A stretch of 64,000 nucleotides of DNA from Reticulitermes speratus (lineage: Eukaryota > Arthropoda > Insecta > Blattodea > Rhinotermitidae). The stretch is taken from the NCBI GenBank assembly GCA_021186555.1, contig JAJKFL010000039.1, positions 36,498,733 to 36,562,732 of the forward strand. Reading direction: 5' to 3'. This document shows, in pieces, positions 1-9,382 of the stretch; the stretch's first letter is position 1, and each line of letters starts with the position of its first letter. Both the position numbers and the translations under genes were made by a program. Below the pieces are notes generated by a model. It saw only the letters and a list, made by a program, of their open reading frames with translations. It made no database searches and was not told where the DNA came from.

Positions 1-191
1 TATAAAATCTTAAGCATGGAACAGTATGGCTTTCAAAGAAAATTGACAACAGAAAATGCCACTTATACATTAATAAATGCTATTTTAAATGCCATGAATA
101 ATAAACTAACTATAGGGGGTTTATTCTGACATAGAAAAAGCATTCGATTGTGTTAATCATGATATACTGCTGTCTAAATTAGAATTCTATG

Positions 192-537
192 TACTTTATT
201 CTGTAATCACCGTGCATCTTTTCACAGTCACTATTTACATAAACCAACTGGATGCAACTCTATTTAAAAAACTGTATACTTTTTTAAAAACATATTTAAA
301 AACTTTATAAAACCCGACATATGTTTCGGCTCTTATAGAGCCATCTTCAGGGGTTTATTGTCGTCAAAACTGCATATATTAAAACGTCTTTTTCATTGGT
401 TCACTTTTTGGCAAGGTTTTTTTCGTGAAAGAGCCGAAACATATGTCGGGTTTTATAAAGTTTTTAAATATGTTTTTAAAAAACTACACATTTTTTTATA
501 TAGAGTTGCATCCAGTTGGTGTATGTAAATAGTGACT
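192..537 (-). mobile_element. Foldback element with hammerhead-like motif, inserted in LINE
   Basis: The 11-bp sequence agaattctatg occurs at 181-191 and 538-548 and is a target-site duplication. Removing the insert rejoins the reverse transcriptase reading (KLEFYG). Inside, an inverted repeat runs from about 226 to 263 and from 501 to 537. One outer end carries caccgtgcatctttt, the complement of the terminal motif seen in three other elements of this window. A hammerhead-like motif lies at 310-356, and a half copy (GAGCCGAAAC...GTCGGGTTT) lies in the other arm near 430-456. No coding capacity is seen. Confidence 0.7.
310..356 (-). ncRNA. Hammerhead ribozyme-like motif (best-paired copy 1)
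   Basis: Read on the minus strand, the order is stem I AAACCC, core CUGAAGA, one extra U, stem II GGCUC with loop UAUAA and GAGCC, core GAAAC, loop AUAU, cleavage triplet GUC, and stem I return GGGUUU. Stem I pairs over 6 bp and stem II over 5 bp without mismatch. Stem III is only AC/GU. The hammerhead core consensus is CUGANGA...GAA with cleavage after NUH. The extra U after A9 and the tiny stem III differ from textbook forms but resemble small variants known with Penelope-like retroelements. Activity is inferred, not shown. Confidence 0.68.
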
Positions 538-1064
538 AGAATTCTATGGTATAACTGGTAAAAATATCACCCTCTATAAACATTACCTTTATAATAGATT
601 TCAAAGACTATCAGTAAATAATAAAAAATATAATAGCACAACTCTCAAAATGGAGTGAAATTAAACATGGTGTACCACAAGGTTCCATCTTAGGACCTTT
701 ACTTTTTCTGCTATACATTAATGACTTACCTAAGGTAATAAATAACGAATCGGTTCCTATACTCTTTGCAGATGGTACCAGCATACTGTTCAAACATGCA
801 AACTCTACAGATTTTAAGTCTAATATCCATAAGGTTTTTGAAATTATAAATATGTGGTTCAAGGCAAACTTACTTTCCCTAAATTTTGATAACACACAAT
901 ATTTGCAATTTACAACTAAAAGTAATATGATTAACTACACAAAGATTGGATATGATAACAAATCGATTACAAACACTTCTCATACAAAGTTTCTTGGTTT
1001 AAAAATCGACAATACGTTGTCATGGAGAGATCATACTGATCTACTCACAAACAAATTAAGTTCT

Positions 1065-1226
1065 TTTCACTTTATATTCACCGTGCATCTTTTTATAATT
1101 GCACTATTTGTACCAACAAATGCACTAAGACAGTTTTTTCACTGTTTTCTTTATTATTACGATGCCCGTAATAATAAAGAAAACAGTGAAAAAACTGTCT
1201 TAGTGCATTTGTTGGTACAAATAGTT
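1065..1226 (-). mobile_element. Hairpin element, perfect 58-bp arms, inserted in LINE
   Basis: Direct repeats of caaattaagttct at 1052-1064 and 1227-1239 (13 bp) bound the insert. It interrupts the reverse transcriptase sequence after NKLSS. Positions 1103-1160 and 1168-1225 are exact reverse complements around the 7-nt loop gatgccc. The outer end holds ttcaccgtgcatcttt, matching the terminus of the elements at 192-537, 17560-18560 and 57362-57598. No hammerhead core is present. It is either a shortened family member or a snap-back product. The perfect arms suggest a recent insertion. Confidence 0.72.
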
Positions 1227-2240
1227 CAAATTAAGTTCTATCTGCTATATGCTTAGATCGGTTAAAACTTATATGTCCCATTCAGCATTAATAATGACGT
1301 ATCATTCCCTGTTCCACTCCGTTATGGCTTATGGAATTATATGTTGGGGGAATTCCTGCCACAGTCAAAAAATTTTTAAAATCCAAAAAAGAGCTATAAG
1401 AATCATTATGGGATGCAAGAAAAGGGAATCTTGTAGAACATTCTTCAAAAAATTACAAATTCTTCCACTTACAGGGCAGTATATACACTTAGTCTCCTCT
1501 TATTCATGGTAAATAACAGGAATCTTTTCGTGACAAACTCGGAAATACATGACATTCATACTAGACAAAGTAATAATCTCCATCTGACAATGACCAACTT
1601 AAATATCTGCGAACGCGGAGTCCACTACTCAGGTATAAAGATCTTTAACAAACTACCTTTAGAAATTAAAAATATTGCAGGAAATCCTCGCAAATTCAAG
1701 CATGCACTAAAAAAATACCTTAATAAAAATTCTTTTTATACAATAGAAGAATATTATAATACGTAACATACAAGACCATATACAAAAACTAATGTACATC
1801 TACTTTTAAGGTTTGGTGTTTATGCAATTATTTCATAGCAGTTAATTTGAATGTGGATTGCTCAGTAATACAATTCATTGTTTCATGTCATTTTATTATA
1901 ATAAATTATGTATCTTATTACAGGAAATTAATAATTTTATTATATGTGTTATGAATTTTATGTATGTGAATGACATACCACTACATGTATGTGTGTGTAT
2001 GTATGGATGTGTACATGTATGTGTGTGTGCACTCATGTATGTACACTTGACTTATTGTACTATTATACAATGAATGCTGTACTTTTAGTATTGTATTGGA
2101 ACTTATTATATTCATACAGTTTCTATATTAATGACATTATCTGTAATTGTATTTGTTTAGCATTGACTAATTCTATATCCACTGGGTGTAATCTCGCCTG
2201 TATGGAATTACTTGAATGTGAAAATAAATACTAATATTAA

Positions 2241-3854
2241 ATACTAAAATAATCTGTTTGTTTCTACAGTCTGTGAATTACATGTCATGTGGGGAATAAA
2301 GTGTGTATCAGTATGGTAATTTATTTTGTATACATATGTGTACATGGGTAAACAGAGGTAAAAGAGCCAATCATTCAAACAGCAATTATAGGTGTGAGTA
2401 GGCATATTATTGACAGATAAAAAGTGTAATAAATTGCAAAATATTTGTTAAAGCATATTGCATTACTATCCTGTCCTGAGATCTGATGTGAAAGTTTCAC
2501 TACTTTCTGCTGAAGTTACGAAACAGACTGTACAGTAAAACAAACTAATGAAAACGTCAATATGAAATACAGTGTTGAAACTGGACAGTTTTAACAACTG
2601 GAACTATAAGGAAAAATCCTTCTTAAAGATTTAATTTAGTATGATTTTATCAACTGCAACACTTTTAAATGTTTATATAGCATAATGCCGATCCACTGCG
2701 TTCTGGTCCATCTGAGCAACAACAAAATAGTTTGTATCACAAGCATTCAAAATGCTTGCACACAAACGCCTTGTTTTACACCTTTCTGCTTTATGTGCCT
2801 TACCAATTTTACACCACTTCTTAAATTGCCTAAACATGTGCTGCTCTAAATAGAGCGACTATGATGGTAGTGTTTTTTTTGGGTGCTACAACCTACTTTT
2901 CACTACAGCTACACATCAAGGTATTGTATAAATCACAGTCACTTGAGTGTATCATTTTTGAATTCAAAGGAAGTTGGTGTAAGGAACAACTTGATACCTG
3001 TAAGAAGAGTCTCGATGTATTAAACCAACAAAGGAAATAAAGCTTAATATTTAAAAAAAAAAAACTTCTTAGATTACACCATGTCATTTTTGGTTTGAAG
3101 ACCATTGGCTGGTTTATTTGTGTTTATTTATATTTTTAACCAGAATATCATTTTGGTTTATGCCATATTTTTATGCGCACAGTTCCAGGAACACAACTAG
3201 GGTGTAAAACAAGGCTTTGGTGTACATGGTTAGTATCTGTAACTACACATAGCAATCCGTGACCTGTGCGGGTTAACACCAAAGTTGGCACGATCAAGGC
3301 CTAACAGGCTATGACGATACTATTGTAGCTACACCAACAGTCAGTGCAGATATCTTGGTGTGGAAGTCACAGATTTATAAACTGATACGTAAAACAAATT
3401 CCATGGCTGACAAAACTACATACAAATAGAAAACTGTGTGTTGGCTAGGGACCAGTGTGCAAAGATAAGATGTCAAACTGCAAAACTTACTAGTCCAGCT
3501 TATGAATATAAAAAATAATACCACCTAAATATGTTTAATACTGCAGTAGGTTCACAGAACTCACAATGAAATATGGCATTCAAGTACAGTTAATTCCAGC
3601 GCCACGTGACTGTATTCTTATGCTGTGAACATGTTATGTAACACAACCAAATTCACATCAGAACAGTACATACATACATACATATATACATTCCATGGAT
3701 CCATAATTTTGTCACAAGACAAGAGGATGTGGAATAAGTCATAACATACAAAATCATACAAAATGTACATTGCAAAATGCTTTAAACATTCTATGTGCAG
3801 TCTTAGATGTCAGTATTATAGGTTAACAGTACTCATAAAAAATTAATCTACAGA
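2241..3854. other. AT-rich stretch, no gene recognised
   Basis: I see no supported coding region. Short ORFs here have no recognisable domain. An A-tract lies at about 3052-3062 and a short cata-rich run near 3668-3690. This may be old repeat DNA or distal flank of the PLCXD gene. Confidence 0.4.
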
Positions 3855-4175
3855 GTAAAAGGAGTGTGCATTTAAGTATCTTCTTAGTGCTGCTTTAAAT
3901 TGTGCCTTTTCATTCTTAAGATTTTTGATATTACACGGTAAGCTATTGAAGATCCTGATACTAGAATAGAATGTACTTTTCTGAAAGCATGATAGGTTGG
4001 CAATTGGTCTATGAAGATGGTGCTTATTCGTTGTATTAATACTGTGTATTGATGAATTTGTTTGAAAGTTTTCTTGATAGACAAAATGGAAATTTTCAAC
4101 AAAAGAACCAAATGAATAACAATATTTCTGTTCTCATTATCATGCAAGAAGAAGTTCTCTTGACTTTTCATCTCC
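3855..4175 (-). pseudogene. LINE reverse transcriptase C-terminal relic
   Basis: One minus-strand frame reads SIHSINTTNKHH...STFYSSIRIFNSLPCNIKNLKNEKAQFKAALRRYLNAHSFY and then a stop. This parallels the C-terminal tail of the LINE at 1-2240 (YSGIKIFNKLPLEIKNI...ALKKYLNKNSFY). Only the extreme C-terminus survives, and the upstream part is out of frame. It lies downstream of the PLCXD stop codon on the same strand, so it could be carried in that gene's 3' flank. Confidence 0.6.
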
Positions 4176-4265
4176 AACTCAGCAAAAAACTAAAACCAAG
4201 TCTTTCGTGCAGGTGGTAGAAATTATCCACCTCTTTTTTAATGCAAATGTTCATTACTGTTAACT

Positions 4266-4271
4266 TTTATT
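4266..4271 (-). promoter_or_regulatory. Candidate polyadenylation signal for PLCXD
   Basis: tttatt on the plus strand reads AATAAA on the minus strand, about 390 bp beyond the PLCXD stop codon at 4662. The hexamer is common by chance in AT-rich DNA, so this is only a candidate. The 4272-4661 interval between it and the stop would be the 3' UTR. Confidence 0.25.
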
Positions 4272-4661
4272 GTAAACCCTGTTGTGATAATATACAAAGT
4301 GTAAAGAAGTAAACCGCCAATCACAACAAAATGTTTTTACTTTTTTCAGATTTAGTGTACTTTACAACATATTTGGACAGTAACAAATATGATACAGCCT
4401 ATAAGTAGCTGTGTGTGATGTTCATGTGTTCCAAAGTAAAACCTTAAATCGCTCACATCTCACTTGCTTAATTACTGGCTCACTATATTTAATATTCACT
4501 CATGAACTCAGTCACGTCTAATGCAGAACGGAACTTGGAAATTTCAGCATGATTATATGACATTAGTAAGTTCAATTACATTTTCTAAAGTTGGTAAATA
4601 CGTTGCTGAGTGGGGGGTGCTCCCCAAATTTTTCTCCCTCCCTGCCCCGTTCCTTGCTTCC

Positions 4662-5355
4662 CTACTGGCTACTTATTTTCACTTCTTGAAGCAAACTGGC
4701 ATTCAGTTGTATTACAGTTTTGCAGAAAGGAATATTTTCCATGTTAATAAAATCACTAATTACAATATTAACACCTTTAGAACCTGGTTGCTGCTTCTGA
4801 AGCCAAGGTGTAATGGCTTTATTACAGGGTTTACCACACTTTTTTTCCAAAGAGGAAAAACAGTGCTTCAAAAAGAATTTCACATCTGGTGTGAGAATAC
4901 ACTGTGTCACAAAACCGGTACCCACTGGACGAAATGCCATTTTTTCCTCCAAGAATGCTATCATAGTGCTTATAGATGTTGTATCTGGCCAAGGAGTTGG
5001 CCAGCTGTTCGAAGGCCAGTACACAGGTACACCTGCAGCTGCATTGTCACGATAAATCACAATAACCTGATAGCCTTTCTCTTTCATCCAATGCAGGGTG
5101 ACGTGTGTTACAGTACGTGATATTGGACACATTCTGCTTCCAAAATGACTGTCTATTATAGTCATTAAATACGAATGATTTTCTTTGGTAAATGAATAAA
5201 AATGCTGGAAATCTAAGACGATAATTTCACCTTCATGGTCTGCTAAAAATGCATCAACTTCTTGTAGAATCTTTTCAACTTCCATTCCATACAGCCCATG
5301 GACAAAGCACAGATCTCTGCTTCCAGTTTTGGTTCCCAAGCGTAGATCCAGGTAT
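4662..5355 (-). CDS. PLCXD: PLCXD exon 3 (second catalytic His and C-terminus)
   Basis: The acceptor CCTGTTTCAG precedes A-TAC-CTG-GAT, completing Arg96 (AG|A). The exon encodes [31 protein letters not shown] and the C-terminal half to KISSQ and stop. An in-frame ATG upstream of the acceptor is intronic and should not be used as the start. Confidence 0.9.
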
Positions 5356-8204
5356 CTGAAACAGGTTAATGTTACAGAAATAATTTGACACAAAGAAACC
5401 TCACATCAGACCAACTTAAACTTTATGAAATATTGTTCATAAGAAAGACAACAGCAGAGGCACATTTGTGACTGCTGAGTACCTACAGACCCTGACTGCT
5501 TATATTTAACATATCTGAATGCATTAACTTGTGTTAATTTGTGCCAATTGTACCTTACCGTTCTTTCTAAGAAAGGTACCATCATGTCCATGTGCCTATG
5601 TTTTGAGTCTATTGATGGACTTTCCTGAAACTTTATTGACACAGGGCCAGGATAGCGTAGTTGGTATAGTGACTCGCTACGGGCTGGACGGTCCAGGGAT
5701 CCAATCCCGGTGGGGGTGAGATATTCTGCTACCGTCCAGGCCAGCCCTGGGGCCCACCCAGCCTCCTATACAATGGGTACCGGGTCTCTTTCCTGGGGGT
5801 AAAGCGGCCAAGGCATGGAGTTGACGACCCGCCCTCATCTAGTGTCAGGGTTAAAGAAAGAGTAGAGCTATACCTCCACTCCCCCTCTGGCCTTCATGGC
5901 CCATTCTAGCGAGAACTTTACCTTTATCGACAGTGCCCAACCTCTGACCAGAATGAACCATTAGAAATTACATAAAAGTAAAGTTGTGTTATTCAGCCAC
6001 TGCTTTTGTAACATACCTTGCAATCTCCAGGCAAGCAAAGGGAACAAGAGAGTTTAAGAATAGGTACATCACTGCACTGTACCACCAGCACAGGCACCAA
6101 TGCAGCGGAATTTACAAAATGTAGAGTAACGCACAGTCAGAGTGAAATGTATGACATGGTTTGCTTAATTTCTAAATGTTACAAACTGCAATGAGAGAAC
6201 CAAAGTGTGTGTGTGTGTTCGTGCGCACATTTCTGATTTTTCACGAAGTCCCCTCGCACTGAAATATCTGCAGATGGCATCAAAGGTGGGGGAACTGGCT
6301 CCAATATTATGATACACTGTAGTGGGAGAAAACACAATGTTACATTTGAAGACAATGTTAGGCAAACTATGCATAAAAGCCATCTAAAGTCTTTAAAACA
6401 TCCATCATTTGGAAACAGATGTGTCTTACAGCACCTACAGGCTTTGTGGCTGCAGGATTATGCATATTGTTTGGAAGCCACTAACATTGATGTGTGGACA
6501 GATGTAGGCAAGGAATTCTGCAAGTTCCACATATCCAACAGGCTGAGTAAGTATAACCTGAACATTTGCAGAAAAGAAAACCCATATATGTTTTGTATGA
6601 GATTGAGAAGGCAAATCCAAAAGAAAATTTATAGTGTGGTGTTACAAAGTGTATAGAATGTTCCACTTGGACGGTAACAATTTTGCAGCCCTTATCTAGA
6701 ACTCCAGCCATTTCCTCTTCCTAAACTGATATGCAACGATTATTATCATGTCCCAGTTTTCCATTTTTAAAAATGGTATCCCTAATTATTATATCCCTTC
6801 ACAGTTAAGAGCCCAACAGTAAGCCTGTTCCACTAAAACGTCAGAACAATGTTACTATCCAAAACAGTATGAGAACCCAAATGACACTGTTTGCAAATCA
6901 CCTGAAAACATGTACAGATGAGAATCACTTGCACTGAATTTCAATTTAAATTTGTCATATACAAACCTGACACCAGAATGCAACTGTTCTTTAATGGAGA
7001 CATGCTGAGTCACTGACCAGTTAAAAACAAAATGTTTCACAAGTGGACCAAACACCTTTGCCAAGCTGCGCACAAAAGGTATAGCATCAGGAGCTATTCC
7101 TGATGATGGTGTGATGCTGTAGCTCGCAGAGTCATGAGATCCTGTCAGACAAATATTACTTCTTATTAAAGTAACAAATGGGATGCACCTATTACTAGGG
7201 GGGGGGGGGGGGGTTGTAAATACAAAGTGTTCTAAACTTTCTCTGTACAGGACTATACAGAGATGTTCTGATTGCCTAACATGTGGCATGCACTGGGTAG
7301 AAGACTCAGTGGGTTATGAAGGAAAAAAGAAAAATGCTATCCCTGATGGCACTGGAATTCAGTTATCAGGCCTGTAGCCAGTCACTCAACTGATCATTAT
7401 GAATCAAAATATTACCCTTTGGTTACAGACACAACAAAATTATTCTTAATCTGTCGAGCAATTCTGACAAAACTTCCATCATTGTGACTTCAAAGACTGG
7501 TACGACAGCAACAACTACAGTGTTCAGATATCTATTAACCATTCTGAACGTAAGCAACCTGAAAATTAAGTGGGCCCTTTCCCCACCATCTCATGTTCAA
7601 TGATTTTAATCGTTCCTTCTTGTGTGCCTTTTTTTTTCAGTACGACCCGACTCAGTTTGGCTCTGTTTTATTTGGATTGATCACATTAATTACGTTAGGT
7701 CAAGTTCCTTCCAAAATGCTGAGGAGAGATTTTTCTATTTGCCACCAAATCCAGCCTCCAATCCAGCCATTACCAGGGTTCCCTGGAGGTAAAGCAGCTG
7801 AGGCCTTATGCTTACTCCGCCCCTCCATCTAGTCTAGAAGATTAAAACAAGATCAGGATACACCTCAACACTACCACTAAAGGTCATATCTTTGACACAT
7901 ATATGGCACTTGAAAATGAAGTGGTGGTGGCGGCATCATTAACGACACTGCAGATATTTTAACAGTCCCAAAGGAAACACTCCATAACTGAGACCGTACC
8001 CAGTACGTGGGCACTTTCCATTCAGGTAGCTTCCTGCCCGACACACACACACTGCTCATATGCTGTCAATTCCCGAGAAGTTTGGCACTAACCTGGAATA
8101 GCCAAATATATTATTGGTATGTTTTGTAACGTTGCTGGAAGAAGTGACATCCAGTTTTCTAAGTCATCTCCAATACTGACTGCACTGGACGTTTCCTTCG
8201 TCAT
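4662..8204 (-). CDS. PLCXD: PI-PLC X domain-containing protein (PLCXD type), complete three-exon coding region
   Basis: Joining 8204-8093, 7141-6967 and 5355-4662 gives 981 nt, or 326 residues plus stop, close to vertebrate PLCXD2/PLCXD3 (about 305-321). The start [10 protein letters not shown] precedes ENWMSLLP...[15 protein letters not shown], the usual PLCXD opening. His40 (SHDS) and His115 (FVHG) sit where the two catalytic histidines of PI-PLC X domains lie, and Asp99/Arg101 (YLDLR) match the conserved core. [11 protein letters not shown] and WPTPWPDT are family hallmarks. No signal peptide, membrane helix or C2/Y domain is seen, as expected for this class. Family members hydrolyse phosphoinositides or act as poorly characterised PLC-like proteins. 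Both introns are GT-AG and phase-consistent. The ATG has A at -3. Intron 1 holds a poly-G tract and a SINE; intron 2 holds a SINE. It appears intact. Confidence 0.9.
5642..5922 (+). mobile_element. SINE-D copy in PLCXD intron 2
   Basis: The tRNA-like head has A-box-like gtagttggtatagtgac and B-box-like ccagggatccaatccc. It is followed by the family D body (ggcccacccagcctcc, taaagcggcc, ccttcatggccc). Near-identical direct repeats tttattgaca (5632-5641) and tttatcgaca (5923-5932) bound it. It lies antisense to the host gene. Confidence 0.75.
5933..6966. other. Remaining PLCXD intron 2 sequence
   Basis: No additional exon is needed, because exon 2 and exon 3 join in phase. A short (gt)n run lies near 6206-6220. 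ORFs here have no recognised domain. Confidence 0.5.
6967..7141 (-). CDS. PLCXD: PLCXD exon 2 (first catalytic His)
   Basis: The acceptor reads TCTGACAG before GATCTCATGAC and the donor reads GTCAG followed by GTTTGT. The exon covers Gly38 to Arg96 with [29 protein letters not shown] and HSGVR, all recognisable in PLCXD proteins. The poly-C run (minus strand) of intron 1 sits about 56 nt upstream of the acceptor. Confidence 0.88.
7198..7213 (+). repeat. Poly-G tract (16 G) in PLCXD intron 1
   Basis: There are sixteen consecutive G on the plus strand, read as C in the PLCXD pre-mRNA, between the intron 1 branch region and the exon 2 acceptor. Its length is likely variable and prone to sequencing error. 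Confidence 0.95.
7740..7885 (+). mobile_element. Diverged SINE-D fragment in PLCXD intron 1
   Basis: ccaaatccagcctccaatcc, ggaggtaaagcagctgaggc and ctccatctagtctagaagatt align in order with the family D body. The tRNA head is unclear. It is more degraded than the intron 2 copy. Confidence 0.55.
8093..8204 (-). CDS. PLCXD: PLCXD exon 1 (start codon exon)
   Basis: This exon encodes residues 1-37 and the first base of Gly38. ATG is at 8204-8202. The exon ends CCAG followed by GTTAGT, a good splice donor. It is only 112 bp, but NWMSLLP and YLAIPG match the family N-terminus and the phase-1 end fits exon 2 exactly. Any upstream non-coding exon is not identifiable. Confidence 0.85.
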
Positions 8205-8977
8205 TTTTCTTCAAAACCAGCTTGACAGCATAAAACTGGAAACAAGCAGCCTTTTTTGTAGTTTTAACACGCGTACAAGAATTGTATTTACCACAATGTT
8301 ACGTAAAACGCCAACTGCATCTTATTATTACTGTTTGTCCTTCACACAGACGAGACTCTTTCTTACATAACCATTACGTAAAATACAGGTTGCTTACAAA
8401 TTTCACACGCACATTCCTTACCATCTCTGTTCCATGTTCATTCTATTCGCGTTGTTTTTCCCCACCATGTATCTGAAATTCCCTTTTATGCAGCAAAATT
8501 CCCGCTACAAAATACTTATTCTAACAGTATGTTAATAGGTATGTCAGGATACCGAATTTCGAAGTGGAAAGTGGTAACAGCGACACGGAGTGGATGAACT
8601 ATGCGGCAGCACCGCCTCAACCGCCAGTCTGTGAATCATGTTCATCCTCATTTGTAGAAAATTTGTTGTGGCAACATTTGCGCATTACAGTGAAGATCCC
8701 GGTTTGCTTAATTAACGCGTAGCCCGTGTGATACGCAACACCTTGCATATGCTCGCGTGTGTTATGCCGAAACTACATTAGATACTGCAGTATTCTGTAA
8801 TGCGGAATGTACTCCGACTGTACTTTTTCACAGTTTTCAAACTCATTGTTGCCCTCGTGTTTTAATTGTCTGGAAAGTGTTGTGACTGCTCATGACGAGC
8901 CTACATGGAGGGGTGTGGGGCCGACATCTTCAAGTTGTGAAAGCTCAGTTGTCTGGTGACCCCTGCAAGGGGAAGCC
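8205..8977. promoter_or_regulatory. Candidate bidirectional promoter interval
   Basis: This interval separates the PLCXD start codon (minus) from a plus-strand ORF start at 8978. The 8560-8760 part is richer in CG dinucleotides than its surroundings. No TATA box or initiator can be assigned with confidence, and the 5' UTRs must lie here. Confidence 0.3.
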
Positions 8978-9154
8978 ATGGACCGAAAACGGGCCGAAGC
9001 GCCACACAAGAAGGAGAAAAAGGAGGATAAGTTGCAGTTGCGGTCGGACGCCGTGTCGTGTGAACAGATTAATCGAAACAATGAAGACGAGATCATGGGA
9101 GGCGATAAGGTCAATGCTGCATCTGCATGGCTGCTGGAAGAAGCTTTTACCTGA
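8978..9154 (+). CDS. Candidate short ORF or first exon of a divergent gene (58 codons)
   Basis: The ATG has a strong context (gaagccATGGac). The 58-codon frame is charged and looks protein-like: MDRKRAEAPHKKEKKEDK at the start, then INRNNEDEIMGGDK and NAASAWLLEEAF, and a stop at 9152. Possible donors include AAG|GTCAAT near 9109, so it may be a first exon. A longer overlapping frame starting at 8892 looks less natural in composition. I do not recognise the family. Its head-to-head position with PLCXD supports it modestly. Confidence 0.4.
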   Translation: MDRKRAEAPHKKEKKEDKLQLRSDAVSCEQINRNNEDEIMGGDKVNAASAWLLEEAFT

Positions 9155-9259
9155 AACGTTTAATGGCCCCCGGCAATTCCCCAACCAGCAGGATGAAACA
9201 GGAACTTGTGTCCGTTCTTAAACTTTAATATATTCTATAAATTTCAGCAATATATACAT

Positions 9260-9382
9260 ATGATATGTAATTTCACGAAGATACGTCCACTGGGAGCCAA
9301 TTTATTCCATGCGGACGGACAGACAGACGGGACAAACATGACAAAACTAGCAGTCGCTTCTCTTAATTTTTGTGAAGGGGCC
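9260..9382 (+). repeat. Interspersed repeat family E (ggacggacagac type)
   Basis: ttccatgcggacggacagac followed by gggacaaacatgacaaaact resembles copies at 55065-55200 (plus) and 43795-43990 (minus). In all three a tract reading 'atttcatgaaaat...' or its relic precedes the ggacgg tract, and cgaag/aagtcgc-like sequence follows. The element type is unknown. Confidence 0.6.

Larger units (their letters stand above)
1..2240 (+). pseudogene. Decayed non-LTR retrotransposon (CR1/Jockey-like reverse transcriptase)
   Basis: Translation in several broken frames gives a reverse transcriptase domain in order. EQYGF and DIEKAFDCVNHD lie near 20-170, GVPQGSILGPLLFLLYINDL near 670-730, the catalytic box as FADG near 767-780, KFLGLKIDNTLSW near 985-1025, and a C-terminal tail YSGIKIFNKLP...ALKKYLNKNSFY ending at a stop near 1764. 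This order matches non-LTR ORF2 proteins. The 5' part lies outside the window or is missing. The frame is broken by stops, by a shift near 1490 and by two inserted elements (192-537 and 1065-1226). The second Asp of the catalytic FADD box reads Gly, so this copy could not be active. The AT-rich 3' flank to about 2240 is probably its 3' UTR. The exact clade is my inference. Confidence 0.8.

Noticed and set aside
4521..5120. 199-codon plus-strand ORF opposite PLCXD exon 3
   Set aside because: It is a shadow of the well-supported minus-strand exon.
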